DNA of 64,000 nucleotides, from contig NZ_WQLB01000012.1 of assembly GCF_009755355.1 (NCBI RefSeq), positions 54,738-118,737 on the forward strand. Direction: 5' to 3'. Each line of letters begins with the position of its first letter. The stretch's first letter is position 1. The position numbers and the translations under genes are program-made. This DNA is from Deinococcus arboris. Lineage in GTDB: Bacteria > Deinococcota > Deinococci > Deinococcales > Deinococcaceae. Of the stretch, positions 1-13,388 are shown piece after piece. Under the pieces are notes generated by a model that saw nothing but the letters and a program-made list of their open reading frames with translations, ran no database searches and was not told the DNA's origin.

Positions 1-442
1 TGTGCTCGCGGAAGGCGATGACCTCCACGCGCTTGCCCCGCTCCTGAAGGACCTCCACGATGTCGGTAAAGTCACCGTCGCCGCTGCCCAGCACGATGAT
101 GTCGAGGTGGTCCATCAGGCGCACCATGTCCGCCACGATGCCCATGTCCCAGTTGCCCTCATAGATAGCCTTGCCGCCGTCGGTGACGTGGTGCAGAGTC
201 AGGTTCATGCGCCGCACCTTGTAACCCAGCGCCGAGAGCTTGTAGATAAAGGGCCGGGCGGTGGCCTCATTCTCGCGCTCGACGGTGTAGCTGATGGCGT
301 GGACCAGTTCGCGGCCTTCGGTGGCGCATTTGAGGATGGTCTCGAAATTGACGGTGCGCTCCAGCAGGTCGCGCGCCGAGTGGTAGATGTTTTGCGTGTC
401 AATAAAGACCCCCACGCGGGGGCGGTGAACGACGTACTGCAT
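1..442 (-). CDS. NYN-domain (LabA/DUF88-like) protein, C-terminus cut off by window edge
   Basis: The visible 147 N-terminal residues read as a NYN/PIN-like nuclease domain. The start has the typical VGVFIDTQNIYHSAR segment carrying the first conserved Asp and Asn, and a later segment DIIVLGSGDGDFTDIV carries the two further acidic residues of the metal site. Proteins of this family (LabA, DUF88) are putative RNases of unproven substrate. The ATG at 440-442 is preceded by a good Shine-Dalgarno AGGAG, about 8 nt upstream, so unlike many neighbours this gene is probably not leaderless. The gene runs off the left edge and its C-terminal part, often a LOTUS/OST-HTH or basic tail in this family, cannot be judged. 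It is divergent from the aminotransferase gene. Confidence 0.85.
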   Translation of the reverse strand, partial: MQYVVHRPRVGVFIDTQNIYHSARDLLERTVNFETILKCATEGRELVHAISYTVERENEATARPFIYKLSALGYKVRRMNLTLHHVTDGGKAIYEGNWDMGIVADMVRLMDHLDIIVLGSGDGDFTDIVEVLQERGKRVEVIAFREH

Positions 443-618
443 TGGTCAGTCTCCTGTTGGGGTGATGCGGAGGGGCAAAAGGGACAACGTGAAAGGGGCC
501 AAAAGCCAAAAAGGGCGCTGCGGCCCGCCGAAGTGTAACACCCGGTGAGGGGCGCGGGCAGACAGCAGTGGTAGACACCGCCCACCTGCCGTGCGGGCCG
601 GGCCGTTACCCTGAAGGC

Positions 619-1896
<1,278 letters not shown>

Positions 1897-1918
1897 ACGC
1901 AATCGGTTACAACACAAC

Positions 1919-1951
1919 AGGGGCGTTCCGCAAGGCTGGACGCCCCTTTTT
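1919..1951 (+). terminator. Rho-independent terminator of the aminotransferase gene
   Basis: The inverted repeat AGGGGCGTTCC / GGACGCCCCT (one bulged T) has a short loop and is followed by five T residues. It lies 22 nt after the aminotransferase stop codon. Confidence 0.9.
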
Positions 1952-2013
1952 CTGGCGCTGGCCGCCGTCCGTTCGTCTTGACTTCGCGCACACCCACCCG
2001 GAGGATAGGCCCC

Positions 2014-2505
2014 ATGCCCAACCGGTACGCTGGCTCTCCCGACGAACGCGCGGCGCTCGACGCCTACGTCAAACTGTGGCGCGCGTCCCACGCCGTCGAG
2101 GTCAGCGCCAACCGGCACCTGGCCGACCACGGCCTGACGGTCAGCCAGTTTGGCGTCATTGAAGCCCTGTATCACCTGGGGCCCCTGAGCCAGCGCCAGC
2201 TGGCCGACAAGATTTTGCGCTCCAGCGGCAACCTGACGATGGTGATTGACAATCTGGAACGCGACGGCCTGGTGCGCCGGGACCGCGACCCCGCCGACCG
2301 CCGCATCATGCGGGTGTCGCTGACGCCGCAGGGGCAGGCGCTGATTGAACGCATCCTGCCGGCCCATGTCGAAGGCATCCGGGCCGTGTTTGGCGTCCTC
2401 AACCCCGAGGAGCTGGCGCAGCTGACCCGCCTGACCCGGCAGCTGGGCCTGGCCCTGCAAGGTCAGGGCAGCCGTGAGAGTCGCGGGCTGGCCTCCACCC
2501 GCTGA
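2014..2505 (+). CDS. MarR-family transcriptional regulator (MhqR/OhrR-like)
   Basis: A 163-residue winged-helix repressor. The recognition region LSQRQLADKILRSSGNLTMV and the wing segment RRDRDPADRRIMRVSLTPQG are classic MarR signatures. The ATG at 2014 is chosen over an upstream in-frame TTG because GGAGGA lies 7-8 nt before it. It is followed after 66 nt by a dioxygenase-hydrolase fusion gene in the same direction. In Bacillus the quinone-sensing MarR repressor MhqR controls the separate genes for the same two activities, so a role as the local quinone or electrophile sensor is a reasonable inference. No conserved N-terminal OhrR-type cysteine is visible, so a peroxide-sensing OhrR role is less likely. 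Confidence 0.85.
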   Translation: MPNRYAGSPDERAALDAYVKLWRASHAVEVSANRHLADHGLTVSQFGVIEALYHLGPLSQRQLADKILRSSGNLTMVIDNLERDGLVRRDRDPADRRIMRVSLTPQGQALIERILPAHVEGIRAVFGVLNPEELAQLTRLTRQLGLALQGQGSRESRGLASTR

Positions 2506-2559
2506 CGAGGAACGTACGCGGCGGCCAGTCAGCTGCTTCCCAAATCGTTTAATGTTAAG

Positions 2560-2565
2560 TAATAT
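2560..2565 (+). promoter_or_regulatory. -10 element of the dioxygenase-hydrolase gene, with possible MarR operator
   Basis: A consensus-like TAATAT ends 6 nt before the ATG at 2572, indicating a leaderless transcript. The preceding AT-rich stretch contains TTAA-TG-TTAA, an imperfect dyad overlapping the expected polymerase site, which would suit a MarR dimer. The operator call is inference. Confidence 0.6.
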
Positions 2566-2571
2566 AGAGCC

Positions 2572-4206
2572 ATGACCATGTCTAACCTCTCGCCGGTTCA
2601 GGGCCTGCACCACGTCACCATCATGGCGAGCGATCCGCAGCGCAACGTGGATTTTTACACCAGGGTGCTGGGGCAGCGGCTGGTCAAGGTGACGGTCAAC
2701 TTTGACGACCCCGGCACCTATCACCTGTATTACGGCGACCACACCGGGCAGCCGGGCACGATCATGACGCATTTTCCCTGGCCGGGAGCGCGCCGGGGCG
2801 TGCGCGGCCACGGCGAGGTGGTGGCAGTAGCCTACAGCGCCCCCGCCTCTTCACAGCCCTACTGGGAGGCGCGGCTTGCCGACGCAGGCCTGAACCTGCG
2901 CGCCGGCACCCGCTTTGGCCACCCCACCCTGACCTTTGACGACCCCGACGGCACCTGGACCGAACTGGTCTTTGAGGACGGCGCCCCAGTGCAGCCCTGG
3001 CCGCAGTCGCCTGTGCCAGCCGACTTTGCCCTGCGCGGCTTTCATGGGGTGACGGCCTGGGTGCGCGACGTGGCCCCGGTGCGCGACCTCCTGGTAGACC
3101 AGCTGGGGCTGACCGAGGTGGGCACCGAGCAGGACACCGACGGCCCCCGCACCCGGTTTCGGGGCAGCGGCGCGGGCGTGGGGCTGTATGTGGATGTGAT
3201 CGAGCGCCCAGGGCTGGCACGCGGGCAGTTTGGCGCCGGCAGCGTTCATCATGTGGCGCTGCGCACCCGTGACGACGCCGAACAGGCCACGTACCTGGAC
3301 GCCCTGAGCGCCGCCGGCTACCGGCCCACCCCGGTGCAGGACCGGCAGTATTTCCATTCCATCTATTTCCGTGAACCGAATGGCGTGCTGTTCGAGATTG
3401 CCACCGACGCGCCCGGCTTTGCCAGCGACGAGCCAGTCGAGGCGCTGGGCTACGCGCTGAAACTGCCCGCCTGGTTTGAAGCGCAGCGCCCACAGATTGA
3501 AGCGCAGCTGCCGCGTCTGCACAGCCCGGAATACAGGGTGGACCTGGGCACGCGCACCCTGGACACCGCCCCGGCGACCGAGCCCATCACGCCCAGCGTC
3601 AAGGTGCTGACGGCTGGCCGCCCGGCGGCCGACGCGCGGGTGGCTGTTCTCCTGCTGCACGGCCGGGGCGGCACGGCGCAGGACATCCTGAGTCTGGAAC
3701 ACGAGCTGAATCTGAGCGCCTTTGCTTATCTGGCCCCGCAGGCGCCGGGCAACACCTGGTATCCCCTGTCGTTTCTGGCCCCCGTCGCGCAGAACCAGCC
3801 CCATCTGGATCAGGCGCTGGCCACTGTGGACGGCCTGATGGCGCACTTGGCGGGGCAGGGCATTCCCCCAGAGCGGGTGGTGGTGGCCGGCTTCAGCCAG
3901 GGGGCGTGCCTGGCGCTGGAATATGCCAGCCGCACGGGAGCCAAACTGGGCGGCGTGGTGGCCTTCAGCGGCGGCCTCATCACACTGGACCAGACGGGCG
4001 ACCTGCGGGGCCTGCCGGTGGTGATGGGGGTCGACCCGGCCGACGGGCATATTCCCCTGGCCCGCTTTACTGCCAGCGCCGAGCACCTGCGCGCGCGCGG
4101 CGCAGCAGTGGACGCCCAGATCATTCCGGGCCTAGGCCACAGCATCAATACGGACGAGTTGAACGCGGCCCGCGCCCTGATGCAGCAGGTGGCGGCTCAG
4201 GTCTAG
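2572..4206 (+). CDS. Fused ring-cleaving dioxygenase (MhqO-like) and alpha/beta hydrolase (MhqD-like)
   Basis: A single 544-residue reading frame joins two enzymes. Residues 1 to about 310 are two VOC repeats of a ring-cleaving dioxygenase: GLHHVTIMASDPQRNVDFY opens the first, SVHHVALRTRDD the second, and NGVLFEIATD supplies the acidic metal ligand. This resembles MhqO/MhqA, which handle hydroquinones or catechols. Residues from about 350 to 544 form a phospholipase/carboxylesterase-type hydrolase: LLLHGRGG oxyanion region, nucleophile elbow GFSQGA (Ser442), an Asp in GVDPADGH and catalytic His in GLGHS, as in MhqD. The two are separate genes in the Bacillus mhq regulon. No stop or frameshift separates them here. 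The MarR gene upstream probably controls it; detoxification of quinone-like compounds is the inferred role. Confidence 0.88.
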   Translation: MTMSNLSPVQGLHHVTIMASDPQRNVDFYTRVLGQRLVKVTVNFDDPGTYHLYYGDHTGQPGTIMTHFPWPGARRGVRGHGEVVAVAYSAPASSQPYWEARLADAGLNLRAGTRFGHPTLTFDDPDGTWTELVFEDGAPVQPWPQSPVPADFALRGFHGVTAWVRDVAPVRDLLVDQLGLTEVGTEQDTDGPRTRFRGSGAGVGLYVDVIERPGLARGQFGAGSVHHVALRTRDDAEQATYLDALSAAGYRPTPVQDRQYFHSIYFREPNGVLFEIATDAPGFASDEPVEALGYALKLPAWFEAQRPQIEAQLPRLHSPEYRVDLGTRTLDTAPATEPITPSVKVLTAGRPAADARVAVLLLHGRGGTAQDILSLEHELNLSAFAYLAPQAPGNTWYPLSFLAPVAQNQPHLDQALATVDGLMAHLAGQGIPPERVVVAGFSQGACLALEYASRTGAKLGGVVAFSGGLITLDQTGDLRGLPVVMGVDPADGHIPLARFTASAEHLRARGAAVDAQIIPGLGHSINTDELNAARALMQQVAAQV

Positions 4207-4504
4207 GCCGAAGCGTGCTGACGGGAAGGGGGATCAATTCATGCCCATGCCGGACGAGGAGCGACTGGGCACGGAAGGCCAAGCGCGATGGCCTCTAAGC
4301 GCTACCTCTGACCTGGAAAGGGTTGGAGACCCATCTCTTTGCTTTGTCAGAGGTTATCCGCTTTGTGGTCGGTGAGAAAGCACACCCTCTCCCCGAGAAC
4401 CGCTTTGTTTGCCCCAAAGTGACCCCGGCGTCACCCCTTAAGGCTTCTGGAATGTGCGGCGAAAGCGTCAGCAGCCGGCCATAAAACCGAATCTTTTCTA
4501 ACCA

Positions 4505-5215
4505 TTATTTCAGGGTCGCGGCCACGAAGACGGCTGCCGCGTCTGGGCCCTCGAAGCCCATCGAGTAGGCCCGCAGCGTGACCAGCACGCGGTTACCCTG
4601 CACGTCCACCCGTTCCAGGCTGTAGCGCACCGCGCAGTTGCGCCCCGGCGAAGACAGGGTGTCCTGGTAGATGAGCTGGCCGTTGATACGCAGCTCGAAG
4701 CCAGCCGGGCGCTCGCCAGGGAAAATGAAGTCGGGGTAAGCGCAGGACTGGGCGCGCAGGGGGACCACCTTCAGGCTGACGGGCACAGCGCGGCTCCAGA
4801 GCTTGACCGGCGTGACCTGAGTAACGCCGGGCCGCAGCCCATCCTGCCAGCGCGGGTAAGGCGTGGCATACGCGCGGGTGTAGCGGGGCACACTGGCTTT
4901 CCCCAGCGTCAGGCCGGCGCCACGCAACACAGTCTGGGTTGCGGCCTCGTTCAGCAGCGCCTGACGCACCTGGGGCGCTGACTGGTCTTCGCCGGTCCTT
5001 GTGCGGTTAGCCAGGGTCTGCCCACTGCCCGTGGACAGCACGTTCAGGGCAGCATAGCCAAAGCCGCTGCCATCGCGCTCGCCGCTGACTACCGTGACCA
5101 CCCGCTCTCCTGTGGCCGAAAACTGAATGTGCGCGACAGGCAGACGTTCATTCGCCTGGGCCGCACTGGCCCACAACGCGCTGATGGTGAGCAGGGCAAT
5201 CAGAGGTCGGCGCAT
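4505..5215 (-). CDS. Secreted DUF2259-family protein
   Basis: A 236-residue exported protein. It starts with a signal peptide (MRRPLIALLTISALWASAAQA) and continues with SATGERVVTVVSGERDGSGFGYAAL, which matches the start of DUF2259 predicted secreted proteins of unknown function. Two cysteines near residues 188 and 212 could form a disulfide. The start at 5215 is preferred over a longer frame because TACGGT lies 6 nt upstream and the signal peptide begins there. The 298 nt between this gene and the convergent fusion gene contain no gene or clear terminator that I can see. Confidence 0.8.
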   Translation of the reverse strand: MRRPLIALLTISALWASAAQANERLPVAHIQFSATGERVVTVVSGERDGSGFGYAALNVLSTGSGQTLANRTRTGEDQSAPQVRQALLNEAATQTVLRGAGLTLGKASVPRYTRAYATPYPRWQDGLRPGVTQVTPVKLWSRAVPVSLKVVPLRAQSCAYPDFIFPGERPAGFELRINGQLIYQDTLSSPGRNCAVRYSLERVDVQGNRVLVTLRAYSMGFEGPDAAAVFVAATLK

Positions 5216-5402
5216 GGGGGCACCGTACCGCAGGCAGGCCGCAGAGTGCCAGCTCTTTGCAGGACCTGCTCTCAAGCCTCATGAAACGGACAGCCTCTCG
5301 GTATGCCTTTGCCTGTGCCACGGACCGCCGCCTTTTATCTGTAGGACGCCGCTTTACCTTTTACCCTACTAACCTCCAAATATGGCAGGGCTTCCGGCCC
5401 GC

Positions 5403-5927
5403 TTACTTGAACTTCACGCTCGCCAGCACCTTGCTGAACAGGGCGCTGGCCTGGGCAAACCGCGCCGGGCTGTCGGTCAGCTGAAAGGAATAGAGGTTCT
5501 TGGCGCCCACGCCGTACCACACGCGCATGCTCAGCTGGCCCTGGGGATGGGTCACGGTGTACTGCCGCTCTAAGCCGCTGACCCCGCCGTACCCGATGAC
5601 GCGGCTGCTGACTTGCTTGGGGGTGGCCCCGGTGCCCTTGATGCCAGCCTCGAACTTCTGAAATTCGCCGGCTGGGGTCGGAGCTGCGCCGTTTTTTGGC
5701 GTGTACAGGAGCCGAATCATGGTGGCGGGCGGCGCCTTGGCCGAGACCAGACTGACCCCCAGCGTGCCGTCCTGGAAATCCGCGCCCAGCCAGCCTTTGG
5801 GCAGACTGACGGCAAAGGGCAGTTTGGGTTCGTTCAGCGGCACCAGGGTCTGGGCGTGGGCGGCAGAGGCGGTCAGCAGAGCCAGCAGGGTCAGGCGGCG
5901 GGCAACTTGGGCAGAGGCAACCATCAT
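5403..5927 (-). CDS. Secreted hypothetical protein, DcrB/PsbP-like
   Basis: A 174-residue exported protein with a signal peptide ending near AHAQ. The segment LPFAVSLPKGW followed by alternating hydrophobic strands and a C-terminal helix ending in ASVKFK recalls the DcrB/PsbP fold, but the assignment is weak and no function is known. The first of two tandem ATGs (5927) is chosen because TACGGT lies 7 nt upstream. It follows lepB in the same direction after 43 nt; its own -10 means it can be transcribed alone. Confidence 0.7.
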   Translation of the reverse strand: MMVASAQVARRLTLLALLTASAAHAQTLVPLNEPKLPFAVSLPKGWLGADFQDGTLGVSLVSAKAPPATMIRLLYTPKNGAAPTPAGEFQKFEAGIKGTGATPKQVSSRVIGYGGVSGLERQYTVTHPQGQLSMRVWYGVGAKNLYSFQLTDSPARFAQASALFSKVLASVKFK

Positions 5928-5970
5928 GGTGGGCACCGTAGCAGCCGAAGGTGAGTGCGGTTGGAGCTGA

Positions 5971-6543
5971 TCAGCGGGGCAGCAGGCCGGGCGCGGGCCA
6001 CAGCCGCAGGTTGGCCGGGCCAGCCACGTCGCGCAGCGACACAACCCCGTAGGCGCGGCTGTCCAGACTTTCCCCCAGGCGACGGTTGTCGCCCATGACC
6101 CACAGCTTGCCGGGGGGGACCTGCACCGCTGGCTGGTCCTGCACGAACCCCTCGCTGGCGTAGCTTTCGGCCAGCACACGGCCATTGACCACCACCCGGC
6201 CGTCCTGGACCGCCACCGTATCGCCGGGCAGCCCCAGCACCCGCTTGATGTTGTAGGGGCGCCAGCGCAGGCCGTAGGCCGTCTCGTAAGCGTAGCCGCT
6301 GTCGGCCGGCGCCTTGAACACCACCAGGTCACCGCGCCGGGGGTACGGCCCGCCCAGGCCCCAGACACGCAGCCAGCGCGGGTATTTCAGCAGCAGCAGG
6401 GCGTCCCCACTGGTCAGGGTGGGCTGCATGGAGTCGCCGTCTACCCGCGCCACCGTCAAGCCAAAGGTGGTCAGCAGGTAAACCGGCAGCAGGCCGCCCA
6501 GCACCCACGCGCGCCAGGACGAAGAGGAAGAGCGCGCCGTCAC
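5971..6543 (-). CDS. lepB: Signal peptidase I
   Basis: This 190-residue type I signal peptidase has one N-terminal membrane segment (about residues 13-32). The catalytic Ser38 lies in VDGDSMQPTL and the general base Lys100 in NIKRVLGLPGD. Box E is present as WVMGDNRRLGESLDSR. It cleaves signal peptides on the outer face of the cytoplasmic membrane. The start codon is GTG with TAGCCT 8 nt upstream, consistent with leaderless expression. The gene is divergent from the FKBP gene. Confidence 0.93.
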   Translation of the reverse strand: MTARSSSSSWRAWVLGGLLPVYLLTTFGLTVARVDGDSMQPTLTSGDALLLLKYPRWLRVWGLGGPYPRRGDLVVFKAPADSGYAYETAYGLRWRPYNIKRVLGLPGDTVAVQDGRVVVNGRVLAESYASEGFVQDQPAVQVPPGKLWVMGDNRRLGESLDSRAYGVVSLRDVAGPANLRLWPAPGLLPR

Positions 6544-6657
6544 AGCTGCCCAGGCTAGCGCACCTACCCCGTCCTGGCACCCGATGTCTTCATGGTCACT
6601 TCAGAAGGCGGGACACTGGGATGACGGCTGGCCAGCCCAGCGGTTACCCTGACCCGC

Positions 6658-6999
6658 ATGACGGCGGACGCAACAGGCGGCTTGAAGGTCGAGAAGTACG
6701 AAGAAGGCACAGGCACACCCGCACAGGCGGGCAAGATGGTGCGCGTGCATTACACCGGCACCCTGGAAAACGGCCAGAAGTTTGACAGCAGCCGTGACCG
6801 CGGTGAACCCATCGAGTTTCCGCTGGGTGTGGGCTACGTCATTCAGGGCTGGGACCAGGGCATCGCGCAGCTACGGGTTGGGGACAAGGCCCGCCTGACC
6901 GTGCCGGCCCATCTGGGCTACGGCGACGCAGGCGTGCCCGGCGTCATTCCTGGCGGCGCCACCCTGCTGTTCGACGTGGAACTGGTGGACGTGCGCTGA
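6658..6999 (+). CDS. FKBP-type peptidyl-prolyl cis-trans isomerase
   Basis: A complete single-domain FKBP of 113 residues, cytoplasmic (no signal peptide). The conserved VRVHYTGTLENGQKFDSS, FPLGVGYVIQGWDQG and PAHLGYGDAGVPGVIPGGATLLFDVEL blocks include the aromatic pocket residues Tyr, Phe, Trp and Tyr expected for an active isomerase. TACCCT at 6645-6650 lies 7 nt before the ATG, so the mRNA is probably leaderless. A terminator follows directly. Confidence 0.93.
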   Translation: MTADATGGLKVEKYEEGTGTPAQAGKMVRVHYTGTLENGQKFDSSRDRGEPIEFPLGVGYVIQGWDQGIAQLRVGDKARLTVPAHLGYGDAGVPGVIPGGATLLFDVELVDVR

Positions 7000-7017
7000 A
7001 AGAAAACCCCTGAGCCC

Positions 7018-7050
7018 AGCCGGAGAGCCTGAAAGCTCTTCGGCTTTTTT
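7018..7050 (+). terminator. Rho-independent terminator after FKBP gene
   Basis: AGCCGGAGAGC pairs with GCTCTTCGGCT (one G-U pair) across a 6-nt loop and is followed by a run of six T residues. Confidence 0.92.
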
Positions 7051-7260
7051 CTGGTCAGCGGGCGGCCAGAGAGGCAGCCGGCCTGCAACAACGTGAAAAC
7101 ACCCCCGGCCCCCGAGTGAGCAACTGCCCCCGTCCTTATTCCACAACATCTGTCTGAGCGGGCATTTTTCGGCCACTGATGCAGTGGTCTCAGACCAGCT
7201 GGCCTGACTTGACTGCTCCCCAGTCCTCCAACCTCTTGGAAGGGCTTCCAGCGTCAGCGC

Positions 7261-7290
7261 TTGACGGCCGCTTTCATTTGACCGTAAGAT
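7261..7290 (+). promoter_or_regulatory. Promoter of the galactoside operon
   Basis: TTGACG (7261-7266) and TAAGAT (7285-7290) are separated by 18 nt, a good sigma70-type promoter. It lies 37 nt upstream of the DeoR-type regulator gene. Confidence 0.75.
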
Positions 7291-7304
7291 TCGTAAGTAA
7301 CGAA
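7290..7304 (+). promoter_or_regulatory. Candidate DeoR-family operator
   Basis: TTCGT and ACGAA form a perfect 5-bp dyad with a 5-nt spacer, placed just downstream of the -10 element at the expected transcription start. The CGAAA/TTTCG core is common in operators of DeoR/GlpR-family repressors, so autorepression of the operon is inferred. Confidence 0.5.
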
Positions 7305-7326
7305 ATCTACTGTTCAGGGGTTTGCC

Positions 7327-8085
7327 TTGATTGAGTCGCGCCGAAGCGAGATTTTATCGCTGGTCCAGCAGCATGGAGAATTGCCAGTTACGGAACTTTC
7401 GAAACTTCTGGGGGTTTCAGAGGTCACGGTGCGCAGCGACCTGAAGGTGCTGGCCGACGCTGGGCAGGTGCGCCGCACACGCGGCAGCGTGCGGCTGCCG
7501 CTGGACGTGCGGCGCGAGTCCCCACTGGAACAGACCCGCCACGAACACACGGCGGCCAAGCGCCGCATTGGCCGCGCCGCCGCCGCCCTGGTACGCGACG
7601 GTGAGACGGTCTTTCTGGATGTGGGCAGCACCACCACCGAGGTCGCCCGCGCGCTCTCCCCCACCTTGCAGGGCGTGACCATCGTGACCAACGGGCTCAA
7701 TATTGCTCTGGAACTGGAACGCCTCAGCGGCGTGCGGGTCATCGTCACAGGCGGCACGCTGCGGCCTCTGCAGCACTCGCTGGTCAGCCCCTACGCGCTG
7801 GACGTCCTGAAACACATTCACGCCGACCGCCTGTTTCTGGGCTGCAACGGCGTTCATCCCGAACACGGCGTCACCAACGCCAACCACGAGGAAGCCGAGG
7901 TCAAGCGCGTCATGGTGGCGCAGGCCCGCGAGGTCATCGTGGTCGCCGACCACAGCAAGCTCTTTCAGGTCAGCCGCGCGCATGTGGCGCCCACTGGGCG
8001 CGTCTCGGCGCTCGTGACCAACCGGCGTGGCCCCGAGCCACCCGAAGCCCTGCACCGGGCCATTCCTAATCTGCACCTCGTCTGA
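7327..8085 (+). CDS. DeoR/GlpR-family regulator of the galactoside operon
   Basis: A 252-residue sugar-responsive repressor. The N-terminal helix-turn-helix reads [24 protein letters not shown], the DeoR signature. The C-terminal sugar-phosphate-binding (DeoR sensor) domain is recognisable from [26 protein letters not shown] and HSKLFQVSR. The start is TTG, preceded by AGGGG about 7 nt upstream. It is the first gene of the import and galactose catabolism cluster. The likely effector, by family analogy, is a phosphorylated sugar such as galactose-1-phosphate; this is inference. Confidence 0.88.
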   Translation: MIESRRSEILSLVQQHGELPVTELSKLLGVSEVTVRSDLKVLADAGQVRRTRGSVRLPLDVRRESPLEQTRHEHTAAKRRIGRAAAALVRDGETVFLDVGSTTTEVARALSPTLQGVTIVTNGLNIALELERLSGVRVIVTGGTLRPLQHSLVSPYALDVLKHIHADRLFLGCNGVHPEHGVTNANHEEAEVKRVMVAQAREVIVVADHSKLFQVSRAHVAPTGRVSALVTNRRGPEPPEALHRAIPNLHLV

Positions 8086-8156
8086 GCCGGCCTATGTCTC
8101 TGCACCCGGCTGTCCAGTTCCCCTCACCCCCGCCCGTCTCACCTCCTGGAGGATGT

Positions 8157-9464
<1,308 letters not shown>

Positions 9465-9473
9465 AGCGGGTGA

Positions 9474-9523
9474 GCGGCTTTGGGGGCGCAGGGCGCGTGG
9501 GTTGCGCTTTGCCCCCCTGCCGC
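9474..9523 (+). other. Strong stem-loop between binding-protein and permease genes
   Basis: GGGGGC (9482-9487) pairs with GCCCCC (9511-9516), extended outside by GCGGC/GCCGC and inside by a second short GC-rich helix. No T-run follows. Stem-loops at this point in transporter operons often protect the binding-protein mRNA or attenuate permease expression; that role is inferred. Confidence 0.65.
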
Positions 9524-9540
9524 CTGAAGAGAGGGTGCCT

Positions 9541-9569
9541 ATGACTGACGCTGCTCCACCGGGACGCCC

Positions 9570-9573
<4 letters not shown>
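9541..9573 (+). CDS. Possible 10-codon leader ORF overlapping the permease start
   Basis: An ATG with a good upstream GAGAGGG opens a 10-codon frame ([10 protein letters not shown]) whose TGA overlaps the ATG of the permease as ATGA. The peptide looks like the usual hydrophilic N-terminus of a MalF-type permease. It is either a coupling leader or the displaced true start of the permease after a frameshift. Confidence 0.4.
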
Positions 9574-10429
<856 letters not shown>

Positions 10430-10433
<4 letters not shown>

Positions 10434-11278
10434 CGCGGGGCCGCTTTACCCCCGTGCAACTGCTGGCGCTGACGCTGTTTGCCGTGTACGCGCTGCTGCC
10501 GCTGTGGTGGGTCATCGTGACCATGTTCAAGGACAACGGGCAGCTGTTTTCGACCTTTGGCCTGTGGTTTGCCAGCCCCAGCCACCTGGCCGAGAACGTG
10601 CAGACGCTGCTGACCCGCCAGGACGGCATCTTCCGGCGCTGGCTGCTCAACTCGTTTGTCTACGCCGGGGCCACGGCGCTGGGCAGCGTGCTGGTCAGTG
10701 CGCTGGCGGGCTACGCCTTTTCGGCCTACGACTTCCGGGGCAAGAACGCCCTGTTTGCCCTGATTCTGGCCACCATCATGGTGCCGGGCACGGCGCTGGT
10801 GCTGCCCCTCTTTCTGATGATGCAGAAGCTGGGCCTGCTGAACACCTACTGGGCGGTGATTCTGCCGGGCCTCGTCAATCCCTTTGGCCTGTACCTGATG
10901 CGCCTGTTCTGGGACGCCGGCTTTCCCAGGGAACTGACCGAGGCCGCGCGCATTGACGGCGCGGGCGAATGGACCATCTTTCAGCGCCTGGGGCTGCCGC
11001 TGGTGCAGGGCGGGCTGGTGACAGTGGGGCTGTTCTCGTTTGTGGGCGCCTGGAACAACTTCTTTCTGCCGCTGGTGGCGGTCAGCAACGACGAGCTGTT
11101 TCCACTGACCCTGGGCCTGAGCGTCTGGAACCAGACCAGCAGTTCCAGCGGACAGGAACCGCTGTACACCGTCATCGTGCTGGGTGCACTCGTCAGCATT
11201 CTGCCCTTGGTGGCGGCCTTCCTGACTCTGGGCCGCTACTGGCAGGGCGGGCTGGCGAGCGGCGCAGTGAAGGGCTAA
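10430..11278 (+). CDS. ABC sugar transporter permease, MalG type
   Basis: A 282-residue second permease subunit of the CUT1 family. The N-terminal membrane helix ([15 protein letters not shown]), further helices and the EAA loop [22 protein letters not shown] are visible. The start is GTG in a GTGA overlap with the stop of the previous permease gene, so the two are translationally coupled. A shared MsmK/MalK-type ATPase encoded elsewhere is needed for function. Confidence 0.92.
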
Positions 11279-11360
11279 CACGGGTGCGCAGCCTGTGGCC
11301 ACCCTTCGTCCCCTCTTTCGGGCACCACGTCCCCACTCTCTTTTTCAAGGATGACCCTGC

Positions 11361-13380
<2,020 letters not shown>

Positions 13381-13388
<8 letters not shown>

